Source: an uncultured Oscillospiraceae bacterium (GTDB lineage Bacteria > Bacillota > Clostridia > Oscillospirales > Oscillospiraceae). From it: a DNA stretch of 52,400 nt. The notes beneath the pieces are model-generated. The model worked only from the letters and a program-made list of their open reading frames with translations, had not been told where the DNA came from and did no database searches. Location: contig CAJOMA010000004.1 of NCBI GenBank assembly GCA_905235655.1, forward strand, positions 1 to 52,400, in the 5' to 3' direction. Each line of letters begins with the position of its first letter. Position 1 is the stretch's first letter. This document shows, piece after piece, positions 25,043 through 34,433 of this stretch. The translations under genes and the position numbers were made by a program.

Positions 25043-25948
25043 ATGGGTTTACTGGATAAAATCAAAAGAGGACTGTCAAAAACGAGATCGGCGATGTCCT
25101 CGACGTTCGGCTGTCTGTTCGACTCCTTTACCGGAGCGAACGAGGAATTCTTCGAGGAGCTGGAGGAGAGCATGATCCTTGCCGATCTGGGCGTGGAGAC
25201 CTCCTGCAAGGCGGTCGACCTCCTGCGCGAGCGCGTGAAGGAAGAAAAGCTGCGCGGCGCAGAGGAAATCCGCAATGCGATGAAGGACATCCTTGTACAA
25301 ATGCTGAACGTCGGCGATACGCGCCTGAAGCTCGGCACGAAGCCGTCCGTGATCCTCGTGATCGGCGTCAACGGCGTCGGCAAGACGACGACCATCGGAA
25401 AGCTGGCGTATAACCTGCGACAGCAGGGGAAGAACGTCCTGCTGTGCGCGGGCGATACCTTCCGCGCGGCAGCGGCGGATCAGCTCGAAATCTGGGCTGG
25501 CAGAAGCGGTGCGGAAATCGTCCGGCAGCATGAGGGCGCAGACCCCGCGTCTGTCGTCTACGACGGCATTTCCGCGGCAAAGGCGAGAGGCACGGACGTG
25601 ATCCTCTGCGATACCGCCGGCCGTCTGCACAATAAGGCGAACCTGATGAACGAGCTCGGCAAGATCACGCGGATCATCGACCGCGAGCTGCCGGACGCGG
25701 ACAAGGAGATTCTTCTTGTTCTCGACGGCACGACCGGACAGAACGGTCTTATGCAGGCAAAGCAGTTTAAGGAAATCGCGGGCGTAACGGCGATCGCGCT
25801 GACCAAGCTCGACGGCACCGCTAAGGGCGGCATCGTCATTGCGGTCGCGGACGCGCTGCAGATTCCGGTCAAATATATCGGCGTCGGCGAGCAGATGGAC
25901 GATCTTATGCCGTTTGACGCGCAGGCATTCGTGGACGCACTGATTTAA
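25043..25948 (+). CDS. ftsY: Signal recognition particle receptor FtsY
   Basis: A 301-residue SRP GTPase receptor delivering nascent membrane proteins to the translocon. The N-domain (residues 1 to about 95) leads to the G-domain with GVNGVGKTTTIGKLA (G1), DTFRAAAADQL, CDTAGRLHNKANLMNEL (G3) and TKLDGTAKGG (G4). There is no long acidic A domain; short FtsY proteins are normal in Bacillota. The ribosome site GGAGG lies inside the last codons of smc. rph follows 10 nt after the stop with AAGGAGG. Confidence 0.97.
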   Translation: MGLLDKIKRGLSKTRSAMSSTFGCLFDSFTGANEEFFEELEESMILADLGVETSCKAVDLLRERVKEEKLRGAEEIRNAMKDILVQMLNVGDTRLKLGTKPSVILVIGVNGVGKTTTIGKLAYNLRQQGKNVLLCAGDTFRAAAADQLEIWAGRSGAEIVRQHEGADPASVVYDGISAAKARGTDVILCDTAGRLHNKANLMNELGKITRIIDRELPDADKEILLVLDGTTGQNGLMQAKQFKEIAGVTAIALTKLDGTAKGGIVIAVADALQIPVKYIGVGEQMDDLMPFDAQAFVDALI

Positions 25949-25958
25949 GGAGGCACAC

Positions 25959-26675
25959 ATGAGAAACGACGGCAGAGCAGCAGATGAAATGCGAAAGGTG
26001 AAGGCGACGCTCGGCTTTTCCAAGTTTGCCGAGGGAAGCTGCCTGATCGAGATCGGATACACGATGGTGCTGTGCAACGCATCCGTGGAAGACCGCGTCC
26101 CGCCCCATGTGACGAGCGGCGGCTGGATAACGGCGGAGTATTCCATGCTCCCGCGCGCCAACCGGGAGCGCGGAAAGCGCGATATTTCCAAGCTGAAGCT
26201 GTCCGCGCGCAGCGCAGAGATTCAGCGGCTGATCGGACGCAGCCTTCGCTGCGCGGTTGATCTGGAGGCGCTCGGCGAACATACGATTACGGTGGACTGC
26301 GACGTTCTGCAGGGCGACGGCGGCACGAGAACGGCTTCCGTGACTGGCGGGTTCATTGCGCTGACCCTTGCCTGCCGGAAGCTATTGGAGCAGGGAAAGA
26401 TCGAAAAAATGCCCGTGCGTACCTATGTCGCCGGCATTTCCGCCGGAATTGTGCGCAACGAGGCGATGCTCGATCTGTGCTATGAGGAGGATTCCAAGGC
26501 GCTGGTAGACTTCAACTGCATCATGACCGCGGAGGGAGACATCGTAGAGCTGCAGGCGACCGGTGAGGGCCGTCCGTTCAGCATGGAAGAGCAGAGGAAG
26601 CTGATCGCCCTGTGCAGAAAGGGAAACACCGTTCTGACACAGATGCAGCGCCGCTGCTTGGGGAGTCTGGAATGA
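25959..26675 (+). CDS. rph: Ribonuclease PH
   Basis: A 238-residue phosphorolytic 3'-5' exoribonuclease that trims tRNA precursors. It starts near MRNDGRAADEMRKVKATLGF and shows the RNase PH core: GWITAEYSMLPRANRERGKRD, IQRLIGRSLRCAVDL and DCDVLQGDGGTRTASVTGGF (phosphate-binding Arg). Its stop overlaps the rdgB start by 4 nt, the conserved rph-rdgB couple of Bacillota. Confidence 0.97.
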   Translation: MRNDGRAADEMRKVKATLGFSKFAEGSCLIEIGYTMVLCNASVEDRVPPHVTSGGWITAEYSMLPRANRERGKRDISKLKLSARSAEIQRLIGRSLRCAVDLEALGEHTITVDCDVLQGDGGTRTASVTGGFIALTLACRKLLEQGKIEKMPVRTYVAGISAGIVRNEAMLDLCYEEDSKALVDFNCIMTAEGDIVELQATGEGRPFSMEEQRKLIALCRKGNTVLTQMQRRCLGSLE

Positions 26676-27280
26676 AGCTGGTACTTGCGAGCAATAACGC
26701 CCATAAGCTGCAGGAGCTGTCCGCCATCCTGTCGACCCTCGGCATGGAGGTTGTCTCCCAGAAGGAAGCGGGCGTTTTTGTCGAGCCGGATGAGAACGGC
26801 TCGACCTTTGAAGAGAATTCCTATATCAAGGCGAAGACCGTTATGGACGTCTGCGGCCTTCCGACCGTCGCGGACGATTCCGGTCTGATGGTCGACGCGC
26901 TGGGCGGAGAGCCGGGCGTCTATTCAGCGCGATTCGGCGGCGACGCCTGCAAGAGCGACACAGATCGGCTCAATTACCTGCTTTCAAGAATGGAAGACGT
27001 GCCGGACGAAAAACGGACGGCGCATTTCGTCAGCGTGATCACCATGCTGACGCCGGACGGAAAGAACGTCGTTGCAAGAGGCGAGTGCCCCGGCAGAATT
27101 CTGCGCGAGGTGCACGGTGAAAACGGCTTCGGCTACGATCCGGTCTTCTTCGTCCCGGAGGAGGGCTGCACCTTCGCGCAGCTTCCGCCCGAGCGGAAAA
27201 ATCAAATCTCCCACCGCGCGAGAGCGCTGGAGATCTTCGTGCGAAAGCTCAGAGAGGAGAAGGAACATGCTGACAAGTAA
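26672..27280 (+). CDS. rdgB: XTP/dITP diphosphatase, RdgB/HAM1 type
   Basis: A 202-residue house-cleaning pyrophosphatase hydrolysing dITP and XTP. The track ORF begins inside rph; the real ATG overlaps the rph stop and gives MKLVLASNNAHKLQEL. Conserved blocks are FEENSYIKAKTVMD, VADDSGLMVDALGGEPGVYSARF and ENGFGYDPVFFVPEEG followed by SHRARALE. The last 14 nt overlap the YhbY-like gene, so rph, rdgB and yhbY are coupled. Confidence 0.96.
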   Translation: MKLVLASNNAHKLQELSAILSTLGMEVVSQKEAGVFVEPDENGSTFEENSYIKAKTVMDVCGLPTVADDSGLMVDALGGEPGVYSARFGGDACKSDTDRLNYLLSRMEDVPDEKRTAHFVSVITMLTPDGKNVVARGECPGRILREVHGENGFGYDPVFFVPEEGCTFAQLPPERKNQISHRARALEIFVRKLREEKEHADK

Positions 27281-27710
27281 AGAACGCTCGCTACTTCGGA
27301 GCGAGGCAAATACACTCGAAACGACCCTCATGGTCGGCAAGGAGGGCGTCACGGACAGCGTGCTCGAGGAAGCCGCCAGACAGCTCGAGGCAAGGGAACT
27401 GATCAAGGGTCGCGTTCTGGAAACCGCGCTGCTGACCGCGCGCGAAGCCTGCGACGCCCTGTGCGACGCGCTGAACGCGGACGGCGTGCAGTGCATCGGC
27501 TCAAAATTTGTGCTTTATAAAAAATCCGAAAAGAAGGCGCAGGAGGCGGCAAGACAGGCCAGAGCCCTGCAGAAGAAGGCCGTCAATCCCGTGCGCAGAG
27601 GCGCGCAGGAGCGCCGCCGCAAGGCGAAGGAAGAGCGCGAGAAGCGGAACGAATATTTCCGTCAGGCAGCGATTCAGGCGGCGATCGACCGCAGAAACGG
27701 GAAAAAATAA
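27267..27710 (+). CDS. YhbY/CRM-domain RNA-binding protein with a basic tail
   Basis: A 147-residue protein. The first 95 residues or so form a CRM/YhbY domain (MLTSKERSLLRSEANTLETT, then LIKGRVLETALLTAREACDAL and GSKFVLYKKS), which binds ribosomal precursor particles in known relatives. The remaining 50 residues are a Lys/Arg-rich tail (RGAQERRRKAKEEREKR) probably contacting RNA. I choose the ATG at 27267; the track start lies inside rdgB. The place between rdgB and nadD is the usual one for this ribosome-assembly factor. Confidence 0.9.
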   Translation: MLTSKERSLLRSEANTLETTLMVGKEGVTDSVLEEAARQLEARELIKGRVLETALLTAREACDALCDALNADGVQCIGSKFVLYKKSEKKAQEAARQARALQKKAVNPVRRGAQERRRKAKEEREKRNEYFRQAAIQAAIDRRNGKK

Positions 27711-27728
27711 GAGAGAAGGGCGTTTCGT

Positions 27729-28919
27729 ATGGCAAGAATCGGTATTTTCGGCGGCAGCTTCAATCCGCCGCATCTGGGGCATATCCTCGCAGCGCGCGAA
27801 TTTCAGCAGAAGCTCTGTCTGGATCGCGTTCTGCTCATTCCTGCCGCGACCCCGCCCCATAAAACGCTGACGGCGAATTCTCCCGCCCCGCGCCACAGGA
27901 TGGAAATGACGCGTCTTGCCGCCGCTGAACTGCCTTATGCAGAGGTGTCAGACATTGAGCTTCGCCGCGAAGGCGCAAGCTACACTGCAGATACGCTCGA
28001 TGAACTTCGCGTGATCTATCCGGAGGACGAATTCTTTCTTCTGATGGGAACGGACATGTTCCTCTCGTTTGAGACGTGGTATCATCCGGAGCGTATTGCC
28101 GCACAGGCGACGGTCGCGGTCGCGCACCGCAGCGCGGATAACGCGCAGCAGCTTCGCTCCTGCGCCGACAGGCTGAATGACACGCTGCAATTGCAGACCG
28201 TGTTTGTGGAAAATGAATATCTGCCGCATTCGTCGACTTCCGTGCGCGCCCTGCTCGCGTTTCAGGCGGCGCAGGACTATATTTCGCCCGAGGTGCAGGA
28301 CTATATTCAAAAGAACGATCTCTATTTCTCCCGCGACGATCTGAAGGGGCTGGGCTTTGACCGCCTGCAGGAGGTCAGCCTCTGTCTGCACAACAAAAAG
28401 CGCGTGCCGCATGTGATCGGCTGCAGCGATACGGCGGAGCGTCTTGCGCTGAAATACGGCGCTGATCCGACGGACGCAAAACGCGCCGGCATCCTGCATG
28501 ACGTGACAAAAGCGCTGAATTCACAAGAACAGTTGAAATTGTGCGATCATTATGCTATGATATTAGATAATTTTGAGCGGCTCAATCCGAAGCTGCTCCA
28601 CGCCAAGACCGGCGCCGTGATCGCGGAGCGGATTTTCGGCGAGAATCCCGCTGTTTGCGACGCGATTCGCTGGCATACGACCGGCAAGGCAAATATGAGC
28701 GTTCTGGAAAAAATTATTTATCTTGCCGATTATATGGAGCCAAATCGCTCCTTTGAGGGCGTGGAAGAGCTGCGCCGTCTGACGGAGGAAAACCTCGACG
28801 ACGCGATGTATCTCGGTCTGACCATGACGATGGAACAGTTAAAGGCCTATCGCCGTGAAATTGATAAAAACTCCAGTGCCGCGCTGCACTGGCTGGAAGA
28901 AAGGAAGCAAAGCAGATGA
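27729..28919 (+). CDS. nadD: Nicotinate-nucleotide adenylyltransferase fused to a YqeK-type HD hydrolase
   Basis: A 396-residue two-enzyme fusion. Residues 1 to about 200 are NadD, which makes deamido-NAD from NaMN and ATP: GIFGGSFNPPHLGHI, FFLLMGTDMF and PHSSTSVRALL. Residues from about 210 to the end are a YqeK-type HD phosphohydrolase: RVPHVIGCSDTAERLAL, AGILHDVTKAL (the HD), LLHAKTGAVIA and IIYLADYMEPNRSF. YqeK relatives cleave Ap4A symmetrically. In many Bacillota nadD and yqeK are separate neighbours; here they are one frame with no internal stop. The stop overlaps the LCP gene by 4 nt. Confidence 0.95.
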   Translation: MARIGIFGGSFNPPHLGHILAAREFQQKLCLDRVLLIPAATPPHKTLTANSPAPRHRMEMTRLAAAELPYAEVSDIELRREGASYTADTLDELRVIYPEDEFFLLMGTDMFLSFETWYHPERIAAQATVAVAHRSADNAQQLRSCADRLNDTLQLQTVFVENEYLPHSSTSVRALLAFQAAQDYISPEVQDYIQKNDLYFSRDDLKGLGFDRLQEVSLCLHNKKRVPHVIGCSDTAERLALKYGADPTDAKRAGILHDVTKALNSQEQLKLCDHYAMILDNFERLNPKLLHAKTGAVIAERIFGENPAVCDAIRWHTTGKANMSVLEKIIYLADYMEPNRSFEGVEELRRLTEENLDDAMYLGLTMTMEQLKAYRREIDKNSSAALHWLEERKQSR

Positions 28920-30214
28920 AACTGTTTGGCAATACGAAACGATCTGCGCCTGCGAAAGCCGAGAAAAAATCGGCGGACGCGCCGCTGATCAAAAAGGAGC
29001 CGCAGGAGGAAGCGGAAAGCAGACTGCAGCCGCATATCCGCGCAATTCTTCTGATGCTCGGCGCAATCTGCCTGTTTGTTGGCGCAGTTGCGATGTGCTT
29101 CATGCTGATAAGCCAGAGTGCAGAGGTCAACGCGCTGCCGCAGGAGGATCCGAAGCCGATCAATTTTGTGGCAGGCGGACGGAGCGTTTTGCCGCCGTCC
29201 ACGGAAGACCTTCCGGTGCAGTATGAGGTGCCGGAGAGCAAAAACGACTCCAACCGTCTCAATTTCCTGCTGATCGGGATCGACGAGGCGACGGAGCTGA
29301 GCAATATGCTCATGCTTGCGAGCGTGGACCTGAACACGAAGGAGGTCGCCCTTCTCAGCATTCCGCGCGAGACCTATATTTCCGGCAACTTTAAGTATCC
29401 GGCGGTCTTTAACGTCTATAAGGAAGCCGAGGGCGGCGAATTCGGTATCAAATCCGTCGTTGAAAAGGTCAAGGAGATGATCGGCTTCCAGCCGGATTAC
29501 TATTTCGTTTTCAACACCGCCTCGCTGAACGGTCTGCTTGACCTGACCGGAAACATTGATTTTGAGGTTCCGGAGGAGCCGGCGTACAGCAATCTTGACG
29601 CCGGACAGCAGTCCGTTGACGGCGCGAAGGCGATCAAGCTGCTCAACTACAGAAACGATTACTACGAGATATCCACGGAGCCTGCCAGAATCCAGCGGAT
29701 GTTCATTCAGAAGCTGTTGACCAAGCTCCTGCAGGACACCGAGCACATTGATGAAAACGCGCGCTCCATCGCGGCGTTTGCCGATACGGACCTTTCCTCC
29801 AATGATCTGGCCTTCCTCGGGCATTTCTTCCAGGGAATGGACATGAACGGTATTTACAGCCGCGCTCTGCCGGGCGAGGTTGTGGAGGTCGGCGGCACAT
29901 ATTTCTTCCAAGTCGATCCCAATGAAGCCTTGACCATGATCAATGAACACTTCAATCCGCTGAATAAGGAGCTGACGGTATTTGATCTGAACTTCCGTCA
30001 GGTTGCCGGCGACAGCGGCGAAGGCGAATATGCCGCATACGGCTTCGGCAACGGCCGAAACAACACGGTCGGCGGCGATGACGACGACGATGACGACGGG
30101 GAAGTAACGGAACAGACGCAGGCCACGGAAGCGACCGAAGCGTCTGAGGAAACGCCGCCGTCTGAAGAAAACGGCGGAGAGGATACCGGCACGGACGACC
30201 CCGAAACGCCGTAA
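28916..30214 (+). CDS. LytR-CpsA-Psr (LCP) family protein with atypical active-site region
   Basis: A 432-residue membrane protein. After a Lys-rich cytosolic start, one membrane helix lies at about 40-62 (AILLMLGAICLFVGAVAMC). The extracellular LCP domain covers about 110-330: LNFLLIGIDEATELSNMLML, LLSIPRETYISG, PDYYFVFNTASLNGLLDLTG and ARIQRMFIQKLL. LCP enzymes move wall polymers from lipid carrier to peptidoglycan. Here the usual R-S-D-T-x-M-L region reads LSNMLML, so an Arg and a metal-binding Asp appear to be lost, and IPRDT is IPRET. The C-terminus is a long Asp/Glu/Thr-rich tail (a run of seven Asp, then TEATEASEE). Family call good; catalytic state doubtful. Confidence 0.85.
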   Translation: MKLFGNTKRSAPAKAEKKSADAPLIKKEPQEEAESRLQPHIRAILLMLGAICLFVGAVAMCFMLISQSAEVNALPQEDPKPINFVAGGRSVLPPSTEDLPVQYEVPESKNDSNRLNFLLIGIDEATELSNMLMLASVDLNTKEVALLSIPRETYISGNFKYPAVFNVYKEAEGGEFGIKSVVEKVKEMIGFQPDYYFVFNTASLNGLLDLTGNIDFEVPEEPAYSNLDAGQQSVDGAKAIKLLNYRNDYYEISTEPARIQRMFIQKLLTKLLQDTEHIDENARSIAAFADTDLSSNDLAFLGHFFQGMDMNGIYSRALPGEVVEVGGTYFFQVDPNEALTMINEHFNPLNKELTVFDLNFRQVAGDSGEGEYAAYGFGNGRNNTVGGDDDDDDDGEVTEQTQATEATEASEETPPSEENGGEDTGTDDPETP

Positions 30215-30232
30215 CGAAAAGGAGAGAGAACG

Positions 30233-30598
30233 ATGTTTACACCAAAGGAAATTGCTACACGCGCCGCGCAGATTTTGGACGACAGAAAAGGTCTCGGCAT
30301 AAAGCTGCTTGAGGTCACGGACGTCACGAGCATTGCGGACTACTTTCTGATCTGCACCGGCACCTCCAGCACGCACGTTAAGACGCTGTGCGACAGCGTG
30401 GAGGCTGTTGTCGCCGATGAGATGGGCGAGGCGCTTCTGCACAGAGAGGGTCATCGCGGCGGCACGTGGGTGCTGCTTGACTTCGGCTGCCTTGTCGTGC
30501 ACGTCTTTACCAAAGAAGCCCGCGAGTTCTATGATCTGGAGCGTCTTTGGAACGATGCGAAGGAGATTCCCTTGAATTTCGATAAAGAAGAGGCATAA
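30233..30598 (+). CDS. rsfS: Ribosomal silencing factor RsfS
   Basis: A 121-residue factor that binds ribosomal protein L14 and blocks subunit joining in poor growth conditions. The conserved core is VTDVTSIADYFLICTGTSS, GHRGGTWVLLDFGCLVVHVF and AREFYDLERLWNDA. AAGGAGAG lies before the ATG. It sits between the LCP gene and leuS with gaps of 18 and 3 nt; nadD/yqeK, LCP, rsfS is the standard Bacillota series. Confidence 0.96.
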   Translation: MFTPKEIATRAAQILDDRKGLGIKLLEVTDVTSIADYFLICTGTSSTHVKTLCDSVEAVVADEMGEALLHREGHRGGTWVLLDFGCLVVHVFTKEAREFYDLERLWNDAKEIPLNFDKEEA

Positions 30599-30601
30599 CG
30601 C

Positions 30602-33013
30602 ATGAAATACGATTATACTGCGATTGAGAATAAATGGCAGAAGATATGGGAAGAGAAAGCGCTTTACAAAGCAATCAACGGCGCGGACAAGAAGAAATTC
30701 TACGCTCTGATTGAATTCCCGTATCCGTCCGGCGTGGGTCTGCACGTCGGCCACGCCCGGCCATATACCGCGATGGACGTGATCGCGCGCAAGCACCGCA
30801 TGCAGGGCGAAAACGTGCTGTTCCCGATGGGCTACGACGCCTTCGGACTTCCGACGGAGAACTACGCGATCAAGAACCATATCCATCCCGCCGTCGTGAC
30901 GAAGCGCAATATCGAGACCTTCCGCGCGCAGCTCAAATCCCTCGGCTACAGCTTCGATTGGGACCGCGAGATCAACACGACCGACCCGTCCTATTTCAAG
31001 TGGACGCAGTGGATTTTCCTCCAGCTTTACAAGAACGGACTTGCCTATAAGACGAAGATGCCCGTTAACTGGTGCACCTCGTGCAAGTGCGTGCTTGCGA
31101 ACGAAGAAGTCGTGGATAACGTCTGCGAGCGCTGCGGCAGTCCCGTCATCCGCAAGGAGCAGAGCCAGTGGATGCTCCGCATTACCAAATATGCCCAGCG
31201 GCTGCTGGACGATCTGGACGATCTGGACTTCATCGAGCGCGTCAAGCTCCAGCAGAAGAACTGGATCGGCCGCTCAACCGGCGCGGAGGTAAAATTCTCC
31301 TCCACGCTCGGCGACGAAATCGTGATCTATACGACCCGCCCCGATACGCTCTTTGGCGCGACCTACATGGTGCTCTCTCCGGAGCACGCGCTGGTCGAAA
31401 AGTGGATGGATCGCCTCGAAAACGCGGATGAGGTAAAGGCATACCAAGCGGAAGCCGCCGCGAAATCAGATTTTGAGCGTACCGAGCTTGCCAAGGACAA
31501 GACCGGCGTCATGCTGCGGGGCGTCATGGGAATCAATCCCGTTAACGGAAAAGAAATCCCGATCTTCATTTCCGACTACGTCCTGTCCACCTACGGCACC
31601 GGCGCGATCATGGCGGTTCCCGGCCACGACGACCGCGACTGGGCGTTTGCCAGGAAGTTCGGCTGCGAGATCATCGAGGTCGTCAAGGGAGGCAACATTG
31701 AGGAAGCGGCGTTTACCGACTGCGCGACCGGCGAGATGGTCAACTCCGGCTTTCTCGACGGCATGAGCGTCGAGGAGGCGAAGAAGGCAATCATCGCGTG
31801 GCTGACCGCGCATGGGATCGGCGAGGCGAAGGTCAACTTCAAGCTGCGCGACTGGGTCTTCTCCCGCCAGCGTTATTGGGGCGAGCCGATCCCGATCATT
31901 CACTGCCCGAAGTGCGGCGCCGTCCCGATGGACGAAAAGGACCTGCCGCTGCTGCTGCCCGAGGTGGAAAGCTACGAGCCGACGGACGACGGTCATTCTC
32001 CGCTTGCCAACATGACCGACTGGGTCAATACGATCTGCCCGTGCTGCGGCGGTCCCGCCGAGCGTGAGACCGATACCATGCCTCAGTGGGCAGGCTCCTC
32101 GTGGTACTTCCTGCGCTACATGGACCCGCACAACGACAAGGCGCTTGCCTCGAAGGAAGCGCTTGAATACTGGAGCCCGGTGGACTGGTATAACGGCGGC
32201 ATGGAGCATACGACGCTCCACCTTCTCTACAGCCGCTTCTGGCATAAGTTCCTCTACGACATCGGCGTCGTGCCGACCAAAGAGCCGTACGCGAAGCGCA
32301 CGAGCCACGGCATGATCCTCGGCGAAGGCGGCATCAAGATGTCCAAGTCCCGCGGCAACGTCATCAATCCGACCGACGTGATCGCGGAATACGGCGCAGA
32401 TACGATGCGTACCTATATTATCTTTATCGGCGACTTTGAGAAACCCGCATCCTGGGCGACGAATTCCGTCAAGGGCTGCAAACGCTTCCTCGACAAGGTC
32501 TGGAATCTCGCCGAGACCGTCAGTGACAGCCAGACACAGTACAGCGCGAAGAACGAAGCGATCCTGCACAAGTCGATCAAAAAGGTGACCTCCGACATCG
32601 ACGCGCTCAAGGGCAACACCGCACTGGCACAGCTTATGACCCTGACCACCGCGCTGTCCGATAACGGCTGCAACGCCGCGGAGCTCAAGACGCTGCTGCA
32701 GCTTCTGAGTCCGTTCGCGCCGCACATCTGCGACGAGATCTGGCAGCAGCACGGCTTCGAGGGGATCTGCTCCGTTTCCGCATGGCCTTCCTACGACGAG
32801 GCAAAATGCAAGGATAGCGAGATCGACATGGCGGTGCAGGTCAACGGCAAGTTGCGCGGCACGATCCACGTTCCCGCTGATCTGGATAACGACAGCGTCG
32901 TCAAGGCGGCGGTCGAGGACGAGAAGATCGCCCGCTTCCTTGAAAAGCTGGGCGGAAGCGTGATCAAGACGATCGTCGTAAAGAACAAGCTCGTCAACCT
33001 GATCGTGAAATAA
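30602..33013 (+). CDS. leuS: Leucyl-tRNA synthetase
   Basis: Class I synthetase of 803 residues. The HIGH-type motif is [19 protein letters not shown], the KMSKS loop is [15 protein letters not shown], and the editing domain is visible at about 220-400 ([19 protein letters not shown], and [16 protein letters not shown]). A zinc-binding-like Cys pair set ([14 protein letters not shown]) lies before the editing domain. No T-box leader precedes it because it is third in line after LCP and rsfS. A 9-bp hairpin and then the rpsU promoter follow. Confidence 0.97.
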   Translation: MKYDYTAIENKWQKIWEEKALYKAINGADKKKFYALIEFPYPSGVGLHVGHARPYTAMDVIARKHRMQGENVLFPMGYDAFGLPTENYAIKNHIHPAVVTKRNIETFRAQLKSLGYSFDWDREINTTDPSYFKWTQWIFLQLYKNGLAYKTKMPVNWCTSCKCVLANEEVVDNVCERCGSPVIRKEQSQWMLRITKYAQRLLDDLDDLDFIERVKLQQKNWIGRSTGAEVKFSSTLGDEIVIYTTRPDTLFGATYMVLSPEHALVEKWMDRLENADEVKAYQAEAAAKSDFERTELAKDKTGVMLRGVMGINPVNGKEIPIFISDYVLSTYGTGAIMAVPGHDDRDWAFARKFGCEIIEVVKGGNIEEAAFTDCATGEMVNSGFLDGMSVEEAKKAIIAWLTAHGIGEAKVNFKLRDWVFSRQRYWGEPIPIIHCPKCGAVPMDEKDLPLLLPEVESYEPTDDGHSPLANMTDWVNTICPCCGGPAERETDTMPQWAGSSWYFLRYMDPHNDKALASKEALEYWSPVDWYNGGMEHTTLHLLYSRFWHKFLYDIGVVPTKEPYAKRTSHGMILGEGGIKMSKSRGNVINPTDVIAEYGADTMRTYIIFIGDFEKPASWATNSVKGCKRFLDKVWNLAETVSDSQTQYSAKNEAILHKSIKKVTSDIDALKGNTALAQLMTLTTALSDNGCNAAELKTLLQLLSPFAPHICDEIWQQHGFEGICSVSAWPSYDEAKCKDSEIDMAVQVNGKLRGTIHVPADLDNDSVVKAAVEDEKIARFLEKLGGSVIKTIVVKNKLVNLIVK

Positions 33014-33025
33014 TGCGGGATACGA

Positions 33026-33047
33026 TCGCTTTTTCGCAAAAAAGCGA
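33026..33047 (+). terminator. Hairpin after leuS, weak terminator candidate
   Basis: TCGCTTTTT pairs with AAAAAGCGA around CGCA; the following sequence is A-rich rather than T-rich, so terminator function on this strand is doubtful. Confidence 0.35.
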
Positions 33048-33066
33048 AAATATTTGAAGAAATTGC

Positions 33067-33095
33067 TTGACAATCGAGATATCGAAAGCTATAAT
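33067..33095 (+). promoter_or_regulatory. Consensus promoter of rpsU
   Basis: TTGACA, 17 nt, TATAAT: perfect consensus, 69 bp before the start codon. Confidence 0.9.
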
Positions 33096-33122
33096 CATTG
33101 TTGCCGTAAATCGGCCCTGAAA

Positions 33123-33145
33123 GCATCCTGGATGTAACCGGATGC
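33123..33145 (+). promoter_or_regulatory. Hairpin in the rpsU 5' leader
   Basis: GCATCC pairs with GGATGC across an 11-nt loop, ending 7 nt before the GGAGGGAGGG ribosome site. It could tune S21 translation; this is inferred. Confidence 0.4.
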
Positions 33146-33164
33146 GTCGGAGGGAGGGAAATCA

Positions 33165-33347
33165 ATGTCTGAAATCCGTGTCAAAGAGAACGAGTCTTTG
33201 GAAAGTGCTCTGAAGCGCTTCAAGAGAAGCTGCCAGAAGGACGGCGTCATCGCCGAAGTCAAGAAGAGAGAGCATTATGTCAGCCCGAGTCTCAAGCGGA
33301 AGCAGAAGTCTGAAGCTGCTCGTAAGAACAAGAGAAGAGGTTATTGA
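33165..33347 (+). CDS. rpsU: 30S ribosomal protein S21
   Basis: A 60-residue basic protein of the small subunit: starts [20 protein letters not shown] and ends in a Lys/Arg cluster (KNKRRGY), full family length. It is monocistronic with a perfect promoter, a double GGAGGGAGGG ribosome site and a 14-bp terminator, consistent with high expression. Confidence 0.97.
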   Translation: MSEIRVKENESLESALKRFKRSCQKDGVIAEVKKREHYVSPSLKRKQKSEAARKNKRRGY

Positions 33348-33366
33348 TTTCCATTTTCTTGATTAC

Positions 33367-33402
33367 AAAAGCTCCTTGCATTCATGCAAGGAGCTTTTTC
33401 TG
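33367..33402 (+). terminator. Strong terminator after rpsU
   Basis: AAAAGCTCCTTGCA pairs perfectly with TGCAAGGAGCTTTT around TTCA, followed by T. Confidence 0.92.
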
Positions 33403-33419
33403 CAACAGGAGTGAAAACT

Positions 33420-34400
33420 ATGCTGAAACTAACGAATGAAGTCATTTCCGCGGTCGAAAAAGGGGATCGTGTCGTTCTCTGCACGATCCTTGCAAGCTCC
33501 GGCTCGTCGCCGCGCGGCGCGGGAACCCGTATGGCGGTCTTTGAAGACGGCACTACGGTCGGCACGGTCGGCGGCGGCAGGGTCGAGCTGCTTGCCGCGC
33601 AGGACGCAAGGGAAGTCCTGAAATCGGGCAACGCGCATATCCGCGCCTTCTGCCTTGCGCCGGATCAGGTTGCGTCGATCGGTATGATCTGCGGCGGAAA
33701 TGTGACCGTCTATTATCAGCTTTTGACCAATGCGGAACTCCCGACGCTCTACCGGATGCGAGAGGCTTTGCAAACCGACGCGAACAGCTGGCTGCATTTG
33801 CTGATCAAAGACGGCTGCGTGGAAAAATTCGAAATCGTCTATGCGGAAGAGGCAAAGAACCAGCCAGAGCTTTACACCTATCGCGCGATCTATCAAAAGG
33901 GGGAGCCAACCCTTTACGTTGAACCGCTGGTACGCGCCGGCCGTGTCTATGTCTTTGGCGGCGGCCATGTCGGACAGGCGCTCGTTCCCGTGCTTGCGAG
34001 CGTCGGCTTCCGCGTGACCTTGTTTGATAACCGCAGGGAGCTTGCGGATCAGGCACATTTCCCAGCCGCCGAAGAGGTCATCCTCGGCGACTATGAGCAT
34101 ATTTCCGCGCAGGTCACGCTGACACAAAACGATTACGTCGTCATAATGACCCCGGGGCACCAGTCGGATTATGCGCTTTTGGAGCAGGTGCTGCGTACCA
34201 AGACAAAGTACGTCGGCTGTATCGGAAGCCGCCATAAGATATCCAGAACGCAGCAGCTATTGCGCGAGGCTGGGATTTCCGAGGAGGCGATCGCTTCCGT
34301 GCATTCGCCGATCGGTCTTGCCATCGGCGCGGAAACGCCGGCGGAGATTGCAGTCAGCATTGCTGCGGAAATGATCCAATGCAGAGCGGAGAATAAGTGA
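33420..34400 (+). CDS. XdhC/CoxI-family protein (molybdoenzyme maturation)
   Basis: A 326-residue protein from the ATG at 33420 (MLKLTNEVISAVEKGDRVVL) behind AGGAG. The N-terminal XdhC domain shows LASSGSSPRGAGTRMAVFED and GTVGGGRVE. The C-terminal Rossmann half has VYVFGGGHVGQALVPVLASVGF and ends with YVGCIGSRHK and HSPIGLAIGAETPAEIAVSIAAE. XdhC proteins handle sulfuration and insertion of the molybdenum cofactor into hydroxylases such as xanthine dehydrogenase; selenium-dependent forms occur in Clostridia. No molybdoenzyme gene is nearby, so its client lies elsewhere or it acts alone. Its only upstream signal is the ribosome site after the rpsU terminator. Confidence 0.9.
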   Translation: MLKLTNEVISAVEKGDRVVLCTILASSGSSPRGAGTRMAVFEDGTTVGTVGGGRVELLAAQDAREVLKSGNAHIRAFCLAPDQVASIGMICGGNVTVYYQLLTNAELPTLYRMREALQTDANSWLHLLIKDGCVEKFEIVYAEEAKNQPELYTYRAIYQKGEPTLYVEPLVRAGRVYVFGGGHVGQALVPVLASVGFRVTLFDNRRELADQAHFPAAEEVILGDYEHISAQVTLTQNDYVVIMTPGHQSDYALLEQVLRTKTKYVGCIGSRHKISRTQQLLREAGISEEAIASVHSPIGLAIGAETPAEIAVSIAAEMIQCRAENK

Positions 34401-34433
34401 CGTGCCGGAATTCTGATGCGTGTTCGCTACATG

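Noticed and set aside
28847-30886. 679-residue minus-strand ORF opposite the LCP gene and rsfS
   Set aside because: Antisense shadow; the plus-strand genes have clear families and ribosome sites.
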